From contig NZ_JAKEVY010000001.1 of the NCBI RefSeq assembly GCF_021491375.1, positions 496,001-560,000 on the forward strand: a stretch of DNA of 64,000 bases, written 5' to 3'. Shown in pieces: positions 8,944-16,089 of the stretch. A program made the position numbers and the translations under genes. Below the pieces are notes generated by a model. The model did no database searches. It was not told where the DNA came from and saw only the letters and a list, made by a program, of their open reading frames with translations. The stretch's first letter is position 1, and every line of letters begins with the position of its first letter. Source of the DNA: Flavihumibacter fluminis (GTDB lineage: Bacteria > Bacteroidota > Bacteroidia > Chitinophagales > Chitinophagaceae).

Positions 8944-10374
8944 TTAATGGATGGATTGCGCCAACTCGATTGCTTTTTTCAGCGCACCCAGCTTGTTATT
9001 CACTTCCTGTAATTCGCTGGCCGGCTGACTGGCTGCTACTACCCCGGCACCTGCCTGGTAGGTTAAGGTATTTTGTTTACTCAACAGGGTTCTTATCATG
9101 ATGGCATGATTACAGTTGCCATTGAATCCCATGAATCCAAGTGCTCCACCATAAAAGGAACGGGCAGTAGGTTCGAATTCATCAATCAATTGCATGGCCC
9201 GGATTTTTGGCGCTCCGCTCAAGGTGCCGGCCGGAAAGGATTTTGCCAACAAGGTAAACGGATTTGTATCCTTTGGCACACGTCCCGTTACTTCGCTCAC
9301 CAGGTGAATTACATGGGAGAAATATTGAACCTGTTTATAGTGCGCCACTTCCACCTGGTCGCAGATTCTGCTCAGGTCATTTCTAGCCAGATCCACCAGC
9401 ATTACATGTTCCGCATTCTCTTTTGCATCTGCCAGCAGCTTTTCTGTTTCCTGCTGATCCAGCAGGTCATCACCACTTCTTTTATAAGTTCCTGCAATGG
9501 GATGAACAACTGCTTTTCCGTTATCGATAATAAGTTGCGATTCGGGAGACGACCCCATCAGTTTGTAATCGCCATAGTCAAAAAAGAATAAATAAGGTGA
9601 AGGATTTACACTTCTGAGTGCCCGGTACACATTGAATTCATCACCTTTGAAAGTCTGACGAAAACGCCTGCTGACAACAATCTGAAAAACATCACCCCGA
9701 TGGCAGGAACGAATCCCTTTTTTCACCATTTCCATGTATTCATCATCACTCATATTGGAAGACTCCGCACCATTCAGTTCAAACGGATAAACCGGCACAT
9801 CCTTGCCCCGGATCAACGATTCCAGCATATTGCTGTCTGATTCAATTCCGTTGATCTTGTTTTCACAGAGATATAATTCATCTTTAAAATGATTGATGGC
9901 TATAACGTACTGGTATAACCGATAACGCATCAGGGGAATTGTTGTTTCAGTTGCTTTTTTTTCTGAAAAACGGATGGTATCAAAAAACTGAACAGCATCA
10001 TACGTGGTGTATCCAAACAATCCCTGAGCAAAACCTTTTATTTTATCTCCGGGCTCTACCACTTCAAATCGCTGCATGAAATTCCAGAGCTGATCCGGCA
10101 CTTCTTCCGGCCGCTGGATGGAAACCCTTTCAGGTGTTTGGCCCGGCAGCTTGTATTCAATGCGCTGCAGGTCGCTGATCTCCATACCTCCAATTGCATT
10201 AATGCAGATAAAGGAATAACTATTATCCGCAGCATGGTGATCCGTACTTTCCAGCAGGATGGTATCACGGTACCGATCCCGCAAGCGGAGATAAATCCCA
10301 ACTGGTGTGTAGACATCCGCCAACATCGTTTTGACCGTTGTTTCGATTCGTATCTTCTTTTTTTCGTTGCTCAT
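8944..10374 (-). CDS. trpE: TrpE, anthranilate synthase component I
   Basis: 476 residues. It converts chorismate plus ammonia to anthranilate with TrpG. The N-terminal LLES motif (residues 40-43) is the family's tryptophan feedback-inhibition site, so the enzyme is probably allosterically inhibited. The catalytic domain shows PSPYLFFFDYGDYKLMGSSP, HPIAGTYKRSGD and the late GTLSGAPKIRAMQ. It is the first structural gene of the trp unit; 24 nt upstream stands an intrinsic terminator that is part of an attenuator. Confidence 0.97.
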   Translation of the reverse strand: MSNEKKKIRIETTVKTMLADVYTPVGIYLRLRDRYRDTILLESTDHHAADNSYSFICINAIGGMEISDLQRIEYKLPGQTPERVSIQRPEEVPDQLWNFMQRFEVVEPGDKIKGFAQGLFGYTTYDAVQFFDTIRFSEKKATETTIPLMRYRLYQYVIAINHFKDELYLCENKINGIESDSNMLESLIRGKDVPVYPFELNGAESSNMSDDEYMEMVKKGIRSCHRGDVFQIVVSRRFRQTFKGDEFNVYRALRSVNPSPYLFFFDYGDYKLMGSSPESQLIIDNGKAVVHPIAGTYKRSGDDLLDQQETEKLLADAKENAEHVMLVDLARNDLSRICDQVEVAHYKQVQYFSHVIHLVSEVTGRVPKDTNPFTLLAKSFPAGTLSGAPKIRAMQLIDEFEPTARSFYGGALGFMGFNGNCNHAIMIRTLLSKQNTLTYQAGAGVVAASQPASELQEVNNKLGALKKAIELAQSIH

Positions 10375-10398
10375 AGTTGTTGATTTCCAGCAAAAATT

Positions 10399-10425
10399 AA
10401 AAAACCCCGATGGGTTACATCGGGG
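10399..10425 (-). terminator. trp attenuator terminator
   Basis: On the minus strand CCCCGATG (10425-10418 side), a 5-nt loop and CATCGGGG form an 8-bp G+C-rich stem followed by six T. It lies between the TrpL stop and the trpE start. An alternative partner exists: CGGGGT inside the trpL coding sequence (about 10473-10468) can pair with the GCCCCG start of the terminator stem. This would form an antiterminator when a ribosome stalls at the Trp codons. The pairing is my inference from complementarity. Confidence 0.88.
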
Positions 10426-10460
10426 CTTTAATTATGTCATCCTATACAATGGACACAGCA

Positions 10461-10523
10461 TTACAACACCCCGGAAGAGTTTGTATGCCACCACCACTGA
10501 ATAGTTTGAATATTTTTTGTCAT
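10461..10523 (-). CDS. trpL: TrpL, trp operon leader peptide (20 residues, three tandem Trp)
   Basis: A short reading frame encoding MTKNIQTIQWWWHTNSSGVL. It has three consecutive TGG codons and is placed 36 nt before an intrinsic terminator that precedes trpE. This is the classical arrangement for ribosome-mediated attenuation: abundant charged tRNA-Trp lets the ribosome reach the stop and the terminator forms, whereas scarcity stalls it on WWW. There is no clear Shine-Dalgarno; the ATG is only 7 nt after the putative -7 promoter box. Confidence 0.92.
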   Translation of the reverse strand: MTKNIQTIQWWWHTNSSGVL

Positions 10524-10530
10524 ATCACTG

Positions 10531-10562
10531 CAAATATGGGGCACCAAATTGGAATGAACAAA
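10531..10562 (-). promoter_or_regulatory. Putative trp promoter (Bacteroidetes -33/-7 type)
   Basis: On the minus strand TTTG (10562-10559), a 20-nt spacer, and CATATTTG (10538-10531) match the Bacteroidetes primary sigma consensus TTTG-N17-23-TAnnTTTG with one mismatch. The expected transcription start falls within a few bases of the trpL ATG. Confidence 0.7.
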
Positions 10563-10596
10563 ACTTTTTTCAGTAGCTTACTTAAAATATCCGGTT

Positions 10597-10881
10597 ATGC
10601 TGATACATCATACTCAGAGGGATAGCAAAGGCGTATTTTATGTTGGCGATAGTGATTCTCCGATTGCTGAACTGGTATACACCAAACCTGCATTTGATAA
10701 AATGATCCTGGAACATACAGAAGTTGCAGAAGAATTGAAGGGACAGAATGTAGGCTATCACCTGGTAGAAGCGGCTGTTGAGTATGCCCGGCACCACCAG
10801 CTTAAAATTCTTCCGCTTTGCCCCTTTGCCAATGCGGTTTTTAAGAAGAAACCAGAATACCAGGATGTATTAATGGATTAA
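10597..10881 (+). CDS. Small GNAT-like acetyltransferase (YjdJ / Acetyltransf_CG type)
   Basis: 94 residues, the length typical of the minimal PF14542-type GNAT proteins. It shows the family pattern HTEVAEELKGQNVGYHLVEAA (an acetyl-CoA loop variant), then AR..QLKILPLCPFANAVF and a terminal PEYQDVL. It is probably cytoplasmic; substrate unknown. It is divergent from trpL: its start is about 35 nt from the trp promoter's -33 box. An NAD(P)-binding gene follows after 10 nt, so the two form a small operon placed between the two halves of the his genes. Confidence 0.85.
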   Translation: MLIHHTQRDSKGVFYVGDSDSPIAELVYTKPAFDKMILEHTEVAEELKGQNVGYHLVEAAVEYARHHQLKILPLCPFANAVFKKKPEYQDVLMD

Positions 10882-10891
10882 AACCAAAGCT

Positions 10892-11521
10892 ATGAAAGTT
10901 GTAATATTTGGAGCCACCGGCCAGGTAGGCCGGTATCTGGTACAACAGGCCATCCTGATGGGTCATCAGGTGAGGGCTTTTGGCAGAAATGTACATGAAC
11001 TACCAGATGATACACACCTGCTGGAGAAAATCAAGGGTGCCGTTTTTGATCCTGGTGAAGTATTCAACGCCATTAAAGGAACGGATGCTGTTTTGAGTGC
11101 GCTGGGGGGTAGTTTTGATGGCACTGATAAGACCCGCTCTCTTGGGATTCGCAACATCGTTGAGCAGATGAAAGCTTCCGGTGTCAAACGCATTGTGGCA
11201 TTAGGGGGTGCTGGCGTACTGGATCATCCGGATGGCGGATTGGCTATTGATCAGGAATCCTATCCTCCGGAATATATTCCAGTAGGAAAAGAACACCAGA
11301 AAGCCTGGGAAATACTGGTGGATTCCGGCCTAGAATGGACCTTTGTCTGTTCCACAGATATCATTAACGCGGATGTTTCAGGCGGATTTCTGACAGCAGT
11401 CAATCAATTACCGGAAGGCGCGAAAGGTCATATCAATGCCGGCGACCTGGCACTTTGCATGCTGCAGGAGCTGGACAGAAAATCACATATCCGGCAACGA
11501 ATTGGTATTTCAGCCGTCTGA
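10892..11521 (+). CDS. NAD(P)-binding NmrA/SDR-like protein
   Basis: 209 residues with a Rossmann start MKVVIFGATGQVGRYLVQQA (GxxGxxG dinucleotide motif) and DAVLSALGG, VKRIVALGG later. This pattern belongs to atypical SDRs of the NmrA / biliverdin-reductase-B-like group. It lacks a classical YxxxK SDR signature that I can see, so the function could be a flavin/quinone reductase or a regulator. It ends 1 nt from the convergent hisB stop with no terminator hairpin in between. Confidence 0.85.
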   Translation: MKVVIFGATGQVGRYLVQQAILMGHQVRAFGRNVHELPDDTHLLEKIKGAVFDPGEVFNAIKGTDAVLSALGGSFDGTDKTRSLGIRNIVEQMKASGVKRIVALGGAGVLDHPDGGLAIDQESYPPEYIPVGKEHQKAWEILVDSGLEWTFVCSTDIINADVSGGFLTAVNQLPEGAKGHINAGDLALCMLQELDRKSHIRQRIGISAV

Positions 11522-11522
11522 A

Positions 11523-12668
11523 CTACAGAATCCCTTTTGTTGAAGGCAAATAATTACTGAATGGGTCCCGTTTTACGGCCATCCGGATGGCTTTTGCAAA
11601 TGCCTTGAAGATAGCTTCAATTTTATGATGTTCATTCTCTCCGCGGCAGTAAATATTCAGGTTGCATTTAGCTGCATCACTGAAGGACTTGAAAAAATGA
11701 AAGAACATTTCCGTTGGCATTTCTCCAATTTTCTCCCGATTGAATGAAGCATCCCATACTAGCCAATTACGTCCACCAAAATCAATCAGCACTTTGGCTT
11801 CCGCTTCATCCATTGGCAATGCAAACCCATAGCGCTCGAGCCCCTTTTTATCAGCCAGGGCTTTTGCAAAAGCTTCTCCCAATGCGATGCCTGTATCTTC
11901 GATAGTATGGTGTTCGTCAATGTGTAAATCACCGTTTGTTTCTATTGTGAGATCCAGTTTCCCGTGCCTGGCGATCTGGTCCAGCATATGATCAAAAAAA
12001 CCCAAACCCGTTTGGATACTGGCTTTACCTGAACCATCCAGGTTCAACCCAATCCTGATCTTCGTTTCATTTGTATTGCGTTCGTGTTCCACTTTACGTA
12101 ATCCAAGTTTCAGGAAGGAATAGATTTCCGCCCAATCACAGGATTCCAGTGCTACAGTTGTTTCCCTTAACTCCATGGCTTTGTCCTTGATCTCCGCTCC
12201 ACCCAGTTCCGGGTCAAGGTTTAACCAGATAGCTTTTGAGCCTATGTTCTTGGCCAGTTGCACATCTGTGATGCGATCACCAATCACATATGAATTTTCC
12301 AGATCATATTCCGGGTTATTCATATAATGAGTGAGCATACCGATACCCGGTTTACGGGTAGGCAGGTTTTCATGTGGGTAACTCCTGTCGATCAATACTT
12401 CCTTGAAAAAGATTCCCTCCCCTTCGAGGCTTTTCATAACAAGGTTGTGAAGTGGCCAAAAGGTATCTTCCGGAAAACTGGCAGTACCCAATCCATCCTG
12501 ATTGGTAACCATTACCAGTTCATAATCCAGCTCACGGGCGATTCTTCCCATGTATTCAAACATTTTGGGATAGAAGGTCAGCTTGTCAAAAGAATCCAGC
12601 TGATAAGTGGGAGGCGCCTCGTTAATCAGGGTGCCATCGCGGTCGATGAATAAAACGCGTTTAGCCAT
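11523..12668 (-). CDS. hisB: HisB, bifunctional histidinol-phosphatase / IGP dehydratase
   Basis: 381 residues. The N-terminal HAD phosphatase domain (about 1-165) has nucleophile motif FIDRDGT (Asp9, Asp11) and KPGIGML. The C-terminal dehydratase domain (about 195-381) has the metal-binding HHTIEDTGI and repeated histidines. It catalyses steps 6 and 8 of histidine synthesis. The fused form is known from enterobacteria and many Bacteroidota. It is 21 nt after hisC and is the last gene of the hisGDCB unit. Confidence 0.96.
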   Translation of the reverse strand: MAKRVLFIDRDGTLINEAPPTYQLDSFDKLTFYPKMFEYMGRIARELDYELVMVTNQDGLGTASFPEDTFWPLHNLVMKSLEGEGIFFKEVLIDRSYPHENLPTRKPGIGMLTHYMNNPEYDLENSYVIGDRITDVQLAKNIGSKAIWLNLDPELGGAEIKDKAMELRETTVALESCDWAEIYSFLKLGLRKVEHERNTNETKIRIGLNLDGSGKASIQTGLGFFDHMLDQIARHGKLDLTIETNGDLHIDEHHTIEDTGIALGEAFAKALADKKGLERYGFALPMDEAEAKVLIDFGGRNWLVWDASFNREKIGEMPTEMFFHFFKSFSDAAKCNLNIYCRGENEHHKIEAIFKAFAKAIRMAVKRDPFSNYLPSTKGIL

Positions 12669-12689
12669 AAGGGTTATTATCGATGAAAG

Positions 12690-13736
12690 TTACTGATACT
12701 GTTTCAATGCTTCGATCAATTCTGAATTTTCTTTTTCCGTTCCTACTGTAATCCGAAGACAATCGTCGCAGAGTATAACAGAAGAGCGGTCCCGTACCAC
12801 AATTCCTTTATCCAGCAGATACTGATATACTTTTTTCGCATCCCGGACTTTAACCAGGAGGAAATTTGCATCAGAGGAATACACTTTCTGAACGATCTTA
12901 AGGGATGGTAGTTCACGCTCCAGCCTACCCCGCTCTTCCACCAATACCCTGATCATCTCATTTACCTGCTCCACTTCATCCAGGGCTTTCAGTACCAGCT
13001 CCTGCGATGCCTGATTGATATTGTAAGGCGGCTTCACCTTATTCATCACGTCAATGATTTCTTTGGAAGCAAAGGCCATTCCTACTCTCAGAGCTGCAAG
13101 TCCCCAGGCTTTGGACAGCGTTTGCAATACCACCAGGTTGGGATACTCCTGCAAATCAGAAAGAAATGAGCGCTGTCTTGAAAAATTGATATATGCTTCA
13201 TCCACCACCACGAGTCCGAAGTAATTGTTCAGCAGGGCTTCCACCGCACCCCTATGCAAGGAATTCCCAGTAGGGTTATTCGGTGAGCAGAGAAATATAA
13301 TCTTGGTGAAATCATCCACTGCTTCTTCCATTGCCGGAAGATCCAGTTGAAAATCTGGCGTAAGCGGAACTTTTTTGATCTGCACATTATTGATGTGTGC
13401 ACTTACCTCGTACATTCCATAGGTTGGCGGTACAATCAGGATATTATCCATCCCTGGTTCACAGAAGGCGCGGATCAGTACATCAATACATTCATCGCTT
13501 CCGTTTCCAAGAAAAATATGTTCCGGTGTAACTCCCTTGATAGTGGTGAGTTTTTCCTTTACGGCCATTTGCAGGGGATCGGGATACCGGTTGTACCATT
13601 TCAATAGTGGTGATCCCAGTGAATTTTCATTGGCATCCAGGTATACACTGGCTTCTCCTTTGAACTCATCACGCGCGGAGGAATAAGGTACCAGATCGCG
13701 AATATTCGGCCTTAATAATTCGTTCAGATTAAACAT
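12690..13736 (-). CDS. hisC: HisC, histidinol-phosphate aminotransferase
   Basis: 348 residues, a class II aminotransferase of fold type I. PLP lysine is Lys209 in LQTLSKAWGLAALRVG; LDANENSLGSP, SPNNPTGN and VVVDEAYINF are family motifs. It transfers an amino group from glutamate to imidazole acetol phosphate. The start overlaps the hisD 3' end by 8 nt, pointing to coupled translation. Confidence 0.96.
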   Translation of the reverse strand: MFNLNELLRPNIRDLVPYSSARDEFKGEASVYLDANENSLGSPLLKWYNRYPDPLQMAVKEKLTTIKGVTPEHIFLGNGSDECIDVLIRAFCEPGMDNILIVPPTYGMYEVSAHINNVQIKKVPLTPDFQLDLPAMEEAVDDFTKIIFLCSPNNPTGNSLHRGAVEALLNNYFGLVVVDEAYINFSRQRSFLSDLQEYPNLVVLQTLSKAWGLAALRVGMAFASKEIIDVMNKVKPPYNINQASQELVLKALDEVEQVNEMIRVLVEERGRLERELPSLKIVQKVYSSDANFLLVKVRDAKKVYQYLLDKGIVVRDRSSVILCDDCLRITVGTEKENSELIEALKQYQ

Positions 13737-15012
13737 GGTTTTGCATTCTAATGGTTACTGCCTTGGCATGTGCATCAAGTCCTTCTGCACTGGCCATTTC
13801 AACAACAGCGGGACCGATTGCCTTCAATCCCCCAGGAGAAAGTTCCTGGAATGTTATTTTCCTCACAAAGGAGTCTACACTCACCCCACTATACGCTTTG
13901 GCATAACCGTTAGTGGGAAGTGTATGGTTGGTGCCGCTGGCATAATCGCCTACACTTTCTGGTGTAAGATGCCCTAAAAAAACAGATCCAGCATTCACCA
14001 CTTTATCAGCTATTTCTTTGGCCTGATCACTTGCCAGGATCAAATGTTCAGCAGCATAGAGATTCAATATTTCCAGTGCCTCTTCCTTAGTGCTTACCAC
14101 AATCGCAGAACTGTTTTGCAACGCTTTTTCCGCGAGCTGCGCACGAGATAATTGTTCAAGTTGTTTTTTAAGTGCTTCGGAAACTTTTTCCGGCAGGTTT
14201 TCATCGGTGGTCACCAACAGCACCTGGCTATCTGCTCCATGTTCAGCCTGGCTTAATAAATCGGCGGCAACATACGCAGGATTGGCAGTAGCGTCAGCAA
14301 AAACAGCCACTTCCGAAGGACCGGCTGGCATATCAATAGCCAGGCCATCGCGTTGCACCAGTTGTTTGGCGCAGGTTACATATTGGTTACCCGGACCAAA
14401 AATTTTAAATACCTGGGGCATGGTTTCTGTACCATATGCCATTGCAGCGATGGCCTGTGCCCCACCAACTTTAAAAATGCGCGTAACTCCTACGAGTGAA
14501 GCAGCATATATAATGGCCGGATGAAGTTTTCCGGTTTTATCAGGAGGAGAACATAAAACAATCTCTTTGCAACCAGCAATGGAAGCGGGTATGCCCAGCA
14601 TCAGGATAGTTGAAAAAAGTGGAGCCGTTCCACCAGGAATATACAAACCCACCTTTTCAATACCCACTGATTTGCGCCAGCATTGGATACCAGGCATGGT
14701 TTCGATGATTTCAACAGGTTGCACCTGCGCCTGGTGAAAACGTCGAATATTAGCAGCTGCCAGTTGCATCGCTTCTTTAAGCGCTGGGGAAACCTGGTTG
14801 GCTGCCACCTGCTTTTCCTCTTCTGACACTTCCAGCTTATTCAATTGAACGCCATCAAACCGGGATGTATATTCAAACAGAGCGGCATCTCCCCTGCGTT
14901 TCACCTCCGACAAAACTGTCTGGACAGCTGATTCGAGTGTGGAACTGTCCATAACAGGCCTCGCCAACAGTGATGCATACTCGCTTTTTTCAGGATAGCG
15001 AACGACTTTCAT
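13729..15012 (-). CDS. hisD: HisD, histidinol dehydrogenase
   Basis: 427 residues, normal length. This zinc- and NAD-dependent enzyme oxidises histidinol to histidine in two steps. Seen are YIPGGTAPLFSTILM, DMPAGPSEVAVFAD, LLSQAEHGADSQ (Zn ligands) and the catalytic AAEHLIL motif. It lies 4 nt after hisG. The order G-D-C-B is the usual one for this half of the operon. Confidence 0.97.
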   Translation of the reverse strand: MKVVRYPEKSEYASLLARPVMDSSTLESAVQTVLSEVKRRGDAALFEYTSRFDGVQLNKLEVSEEEKQVAANQVSPALKEAMQLAAANIRRFHQAQVQPVEIIETMPGIQCWRKSVGIEKVGLYIPGGTAPLFSTILMLGIPASIAGCKEIVLCSPPDKTGKLHPAIIYAASLVGVTRIFKVGGAQAIAAMAYGTETMPQVFKIFGPGNQYVTCAKQLVQRDGLAIDMPAGPSEVAVFADATANPAYVAADLLSQAEHGADSQVLLVTTDENLPEKVSEALKKQLEQLSRAQLAEKALQNSSAIVVSTKEEALEILNLYAAEHLILASDQAKEIADKVVNAGSVFLGHLTPESVGDYASGTNHTLPTNGYAKAYSGVSVDSFVRKITFQELSPGGLKAIGPAVVEMASAEGLDAHAKAVTIRMQNHV

Positions 15013-15016
15013 ATAC

Positions 15017-15877
15017 TCAGATTATCATTTTTTCAATGGGAACTACCAGGATTCCCTGTGCACCGGCTGCTTTCAGTTGTTCAATGATATCCCAGAACTG
15101 GTTTTCACTCAACACACTGTGTACACTGCTCCAACCGGGTTCTGCCAATGGCAATACAGTAGGACTTTTCATACCAGGTAACAGGGAGATGATTTCTTCC
15201 AGTTTCTCATTGGGGGCATTCAGCAAAACATATTTATTGTTCTTCGCTTTTTTTACAGCCCGGATCCTGAACAGCAAACGCTCCAGTACCTGCATTTGTT
15301 CAGCTGATAAATTTTCATTCCGGATCAATGCCGCCTGGCTTTTCAACACCACTTCTACTTCTTTCAGGCCATTCATGAAAAGTGTGGAACCGGAGCTAAC
15401 CAGGTCAACAATTGCATCTGCCAGCCCTATACCCGGAGCGATTTCCACCGAACCACTGATTTCATGAATTTCGGCCTTCACTCCTTTCGACTGCAGAAAG
15501 TTCTCAACCAACACCGGATAACTGGTAGCGATGCGTTTGCCCTGTAAGGATGCTACCCCGGTATACTCGTCTTTTCTTGCAACGGCAATACTTAACCGGC
15601 ATTTACCAAAGCCCAGTCCCTCTACGATCTGTACCTTTTTATTTTTCTCAAAAACTACATTCTCACCAACGATACCAATATCGGCTACAGCATCCTCCAC
15701 ATATTGAGGAATATCGTCATCACGTAAAAAATAAATTTCAAGCGGAAAGTTTTCTGCTTCGGTTTTCAGTTTGTTGATACCATTCTTAACATCAATACCA
15801 CAATCCTTCAACAATTTGACAGAATCCTCATAAAGGCGTCCACTTTTCTGGATGGCGATTTTCAATTTCTGTTGCAT
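15017..15877 (-). CDS. hisG: HisG, ATP phosphoribosyltransferase (long form)
   Basis: 286 residues, the long form. It has a catalytic periplasmic-binding-protein-like fold and a C-terminal ACT-like regulatory domain (about residues 210-286), so it does not need HisZ and is probably feedback-inhibited by histidine. The PRPP loop IVDLVSSGSTLFMNG is clear. It performs the first committed step of histidine synthesis. The ATG is only 18 nt after the attenuator stem, with an A/T-rich spacer. Confidence 0.96.
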   Translation of the reverse strand: MQQKLKIAIQKSGRLYEDSVKLLKDCGIDVKNGINKLKTEAENFPLEIYFLRDDDIPQYVEDAVADIGIVGENVVFEKNKKVQIVEGLGFGKCRLSIAVARKDEYTGVASLQGKRIATSYPVLVENFLQSKGVKAEIHEISGSVEIAPGIGLADAIVDLVSSGSTLFMNGLKEVEVVLKSQAALIRNENLSAEQMQVLERLLFRIRAVKKAKNNKYVLLNAPNEKLEEIISLLPGMKSPTVLPLAEPGWSSVHSVLSENQFWDIIEQLKAAGAQGILVVPIEKMII

Positions 15878-15883
15878 ATAATC

Positions 15884-15922
15884 AAATAAAATAAAGAGGG
15901 CTTACCATGCAGGTAAGCCCTC
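15884..15922 (-). terminator. his attenuator terminator
   Basis: On the minus strand GAGGGCTTACC, loop TGCAT, GGTAAGCCCTC: a perfect 11-bp stem followed by TTTATTTTATTT. Upstream, GGTAAGC (15959-15953), which spans the hisL stop codon, repeats part of the 3' arm and can pair with GCTTACC of the 5' arm. This gives a 7-bp antiterminator. The arrangement is textbook attenuation; which structures form in vivo is inferred. Confidence 0.93.
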
Positions 15923-15954
15923 AAATGTTATCAATAGACATCAAACATCCTCGC

Positions 15955-16008
15955 TTACCGCGCTGGCAGTAAAACATGATGATGATGAATGTTGCTGTTT
16001 CTTTTCAT
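15955..16008 (-). CDS. hisL: HisL, his operon leader peptide (17 residues, four tandem His)
   Basis: Short frame encoding MKRNSNIHHHHVLLPAR with four consecutive CAT codons at 15976-15987. It precedes a strong intrinsic terminator and then hisG. Stalling at the His codons when charged tRNA-His is scarce would leave the GGTAAGC segment at its stop codon free to act as antiterminator. The ATG is 8 nt downstream of a perfect -7 box, and no Shine-Dalgarno is evident. Confidence 0.93.
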   Translation of the reverse strand: MKRNSNIHHHHVLLPAR

Positions 16009-16016
16009 TCCGGATG

Positions 16017-16049
16017 CAAAAATAGGGGTATCAATTAATATGGACCAAA
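16017..16049 (-). promoter_or_regulatory. his operon promoter (Bacteroidetes type)
   Basis: Minus-strand TTTG (16049-16046), 21-nt spacer, TATTTTTG (16024-16017): a perfect match to TTTG-N17-23-TAnnTTTG. It is placed directly before hisL. The same intergenic region must also hold the promoter of the divergent peptidase gene, for which I see no convincing box. Confidence 0.8.
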
Positions 16050-16089
16050 TTTTTTAAGATCCCGTAAATTAGACGGATAACACACACAT

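Noticed and set aside
9073-9591. 172-residue open frame opposite trpE, and similar long frames opposite DUF58 (29178-29633) and proS (36529-37095).
   Set aside because: They are antisense to strongly conserved genes, have Cys/His/Phe-rich random composition, and lack a promoter or start context.
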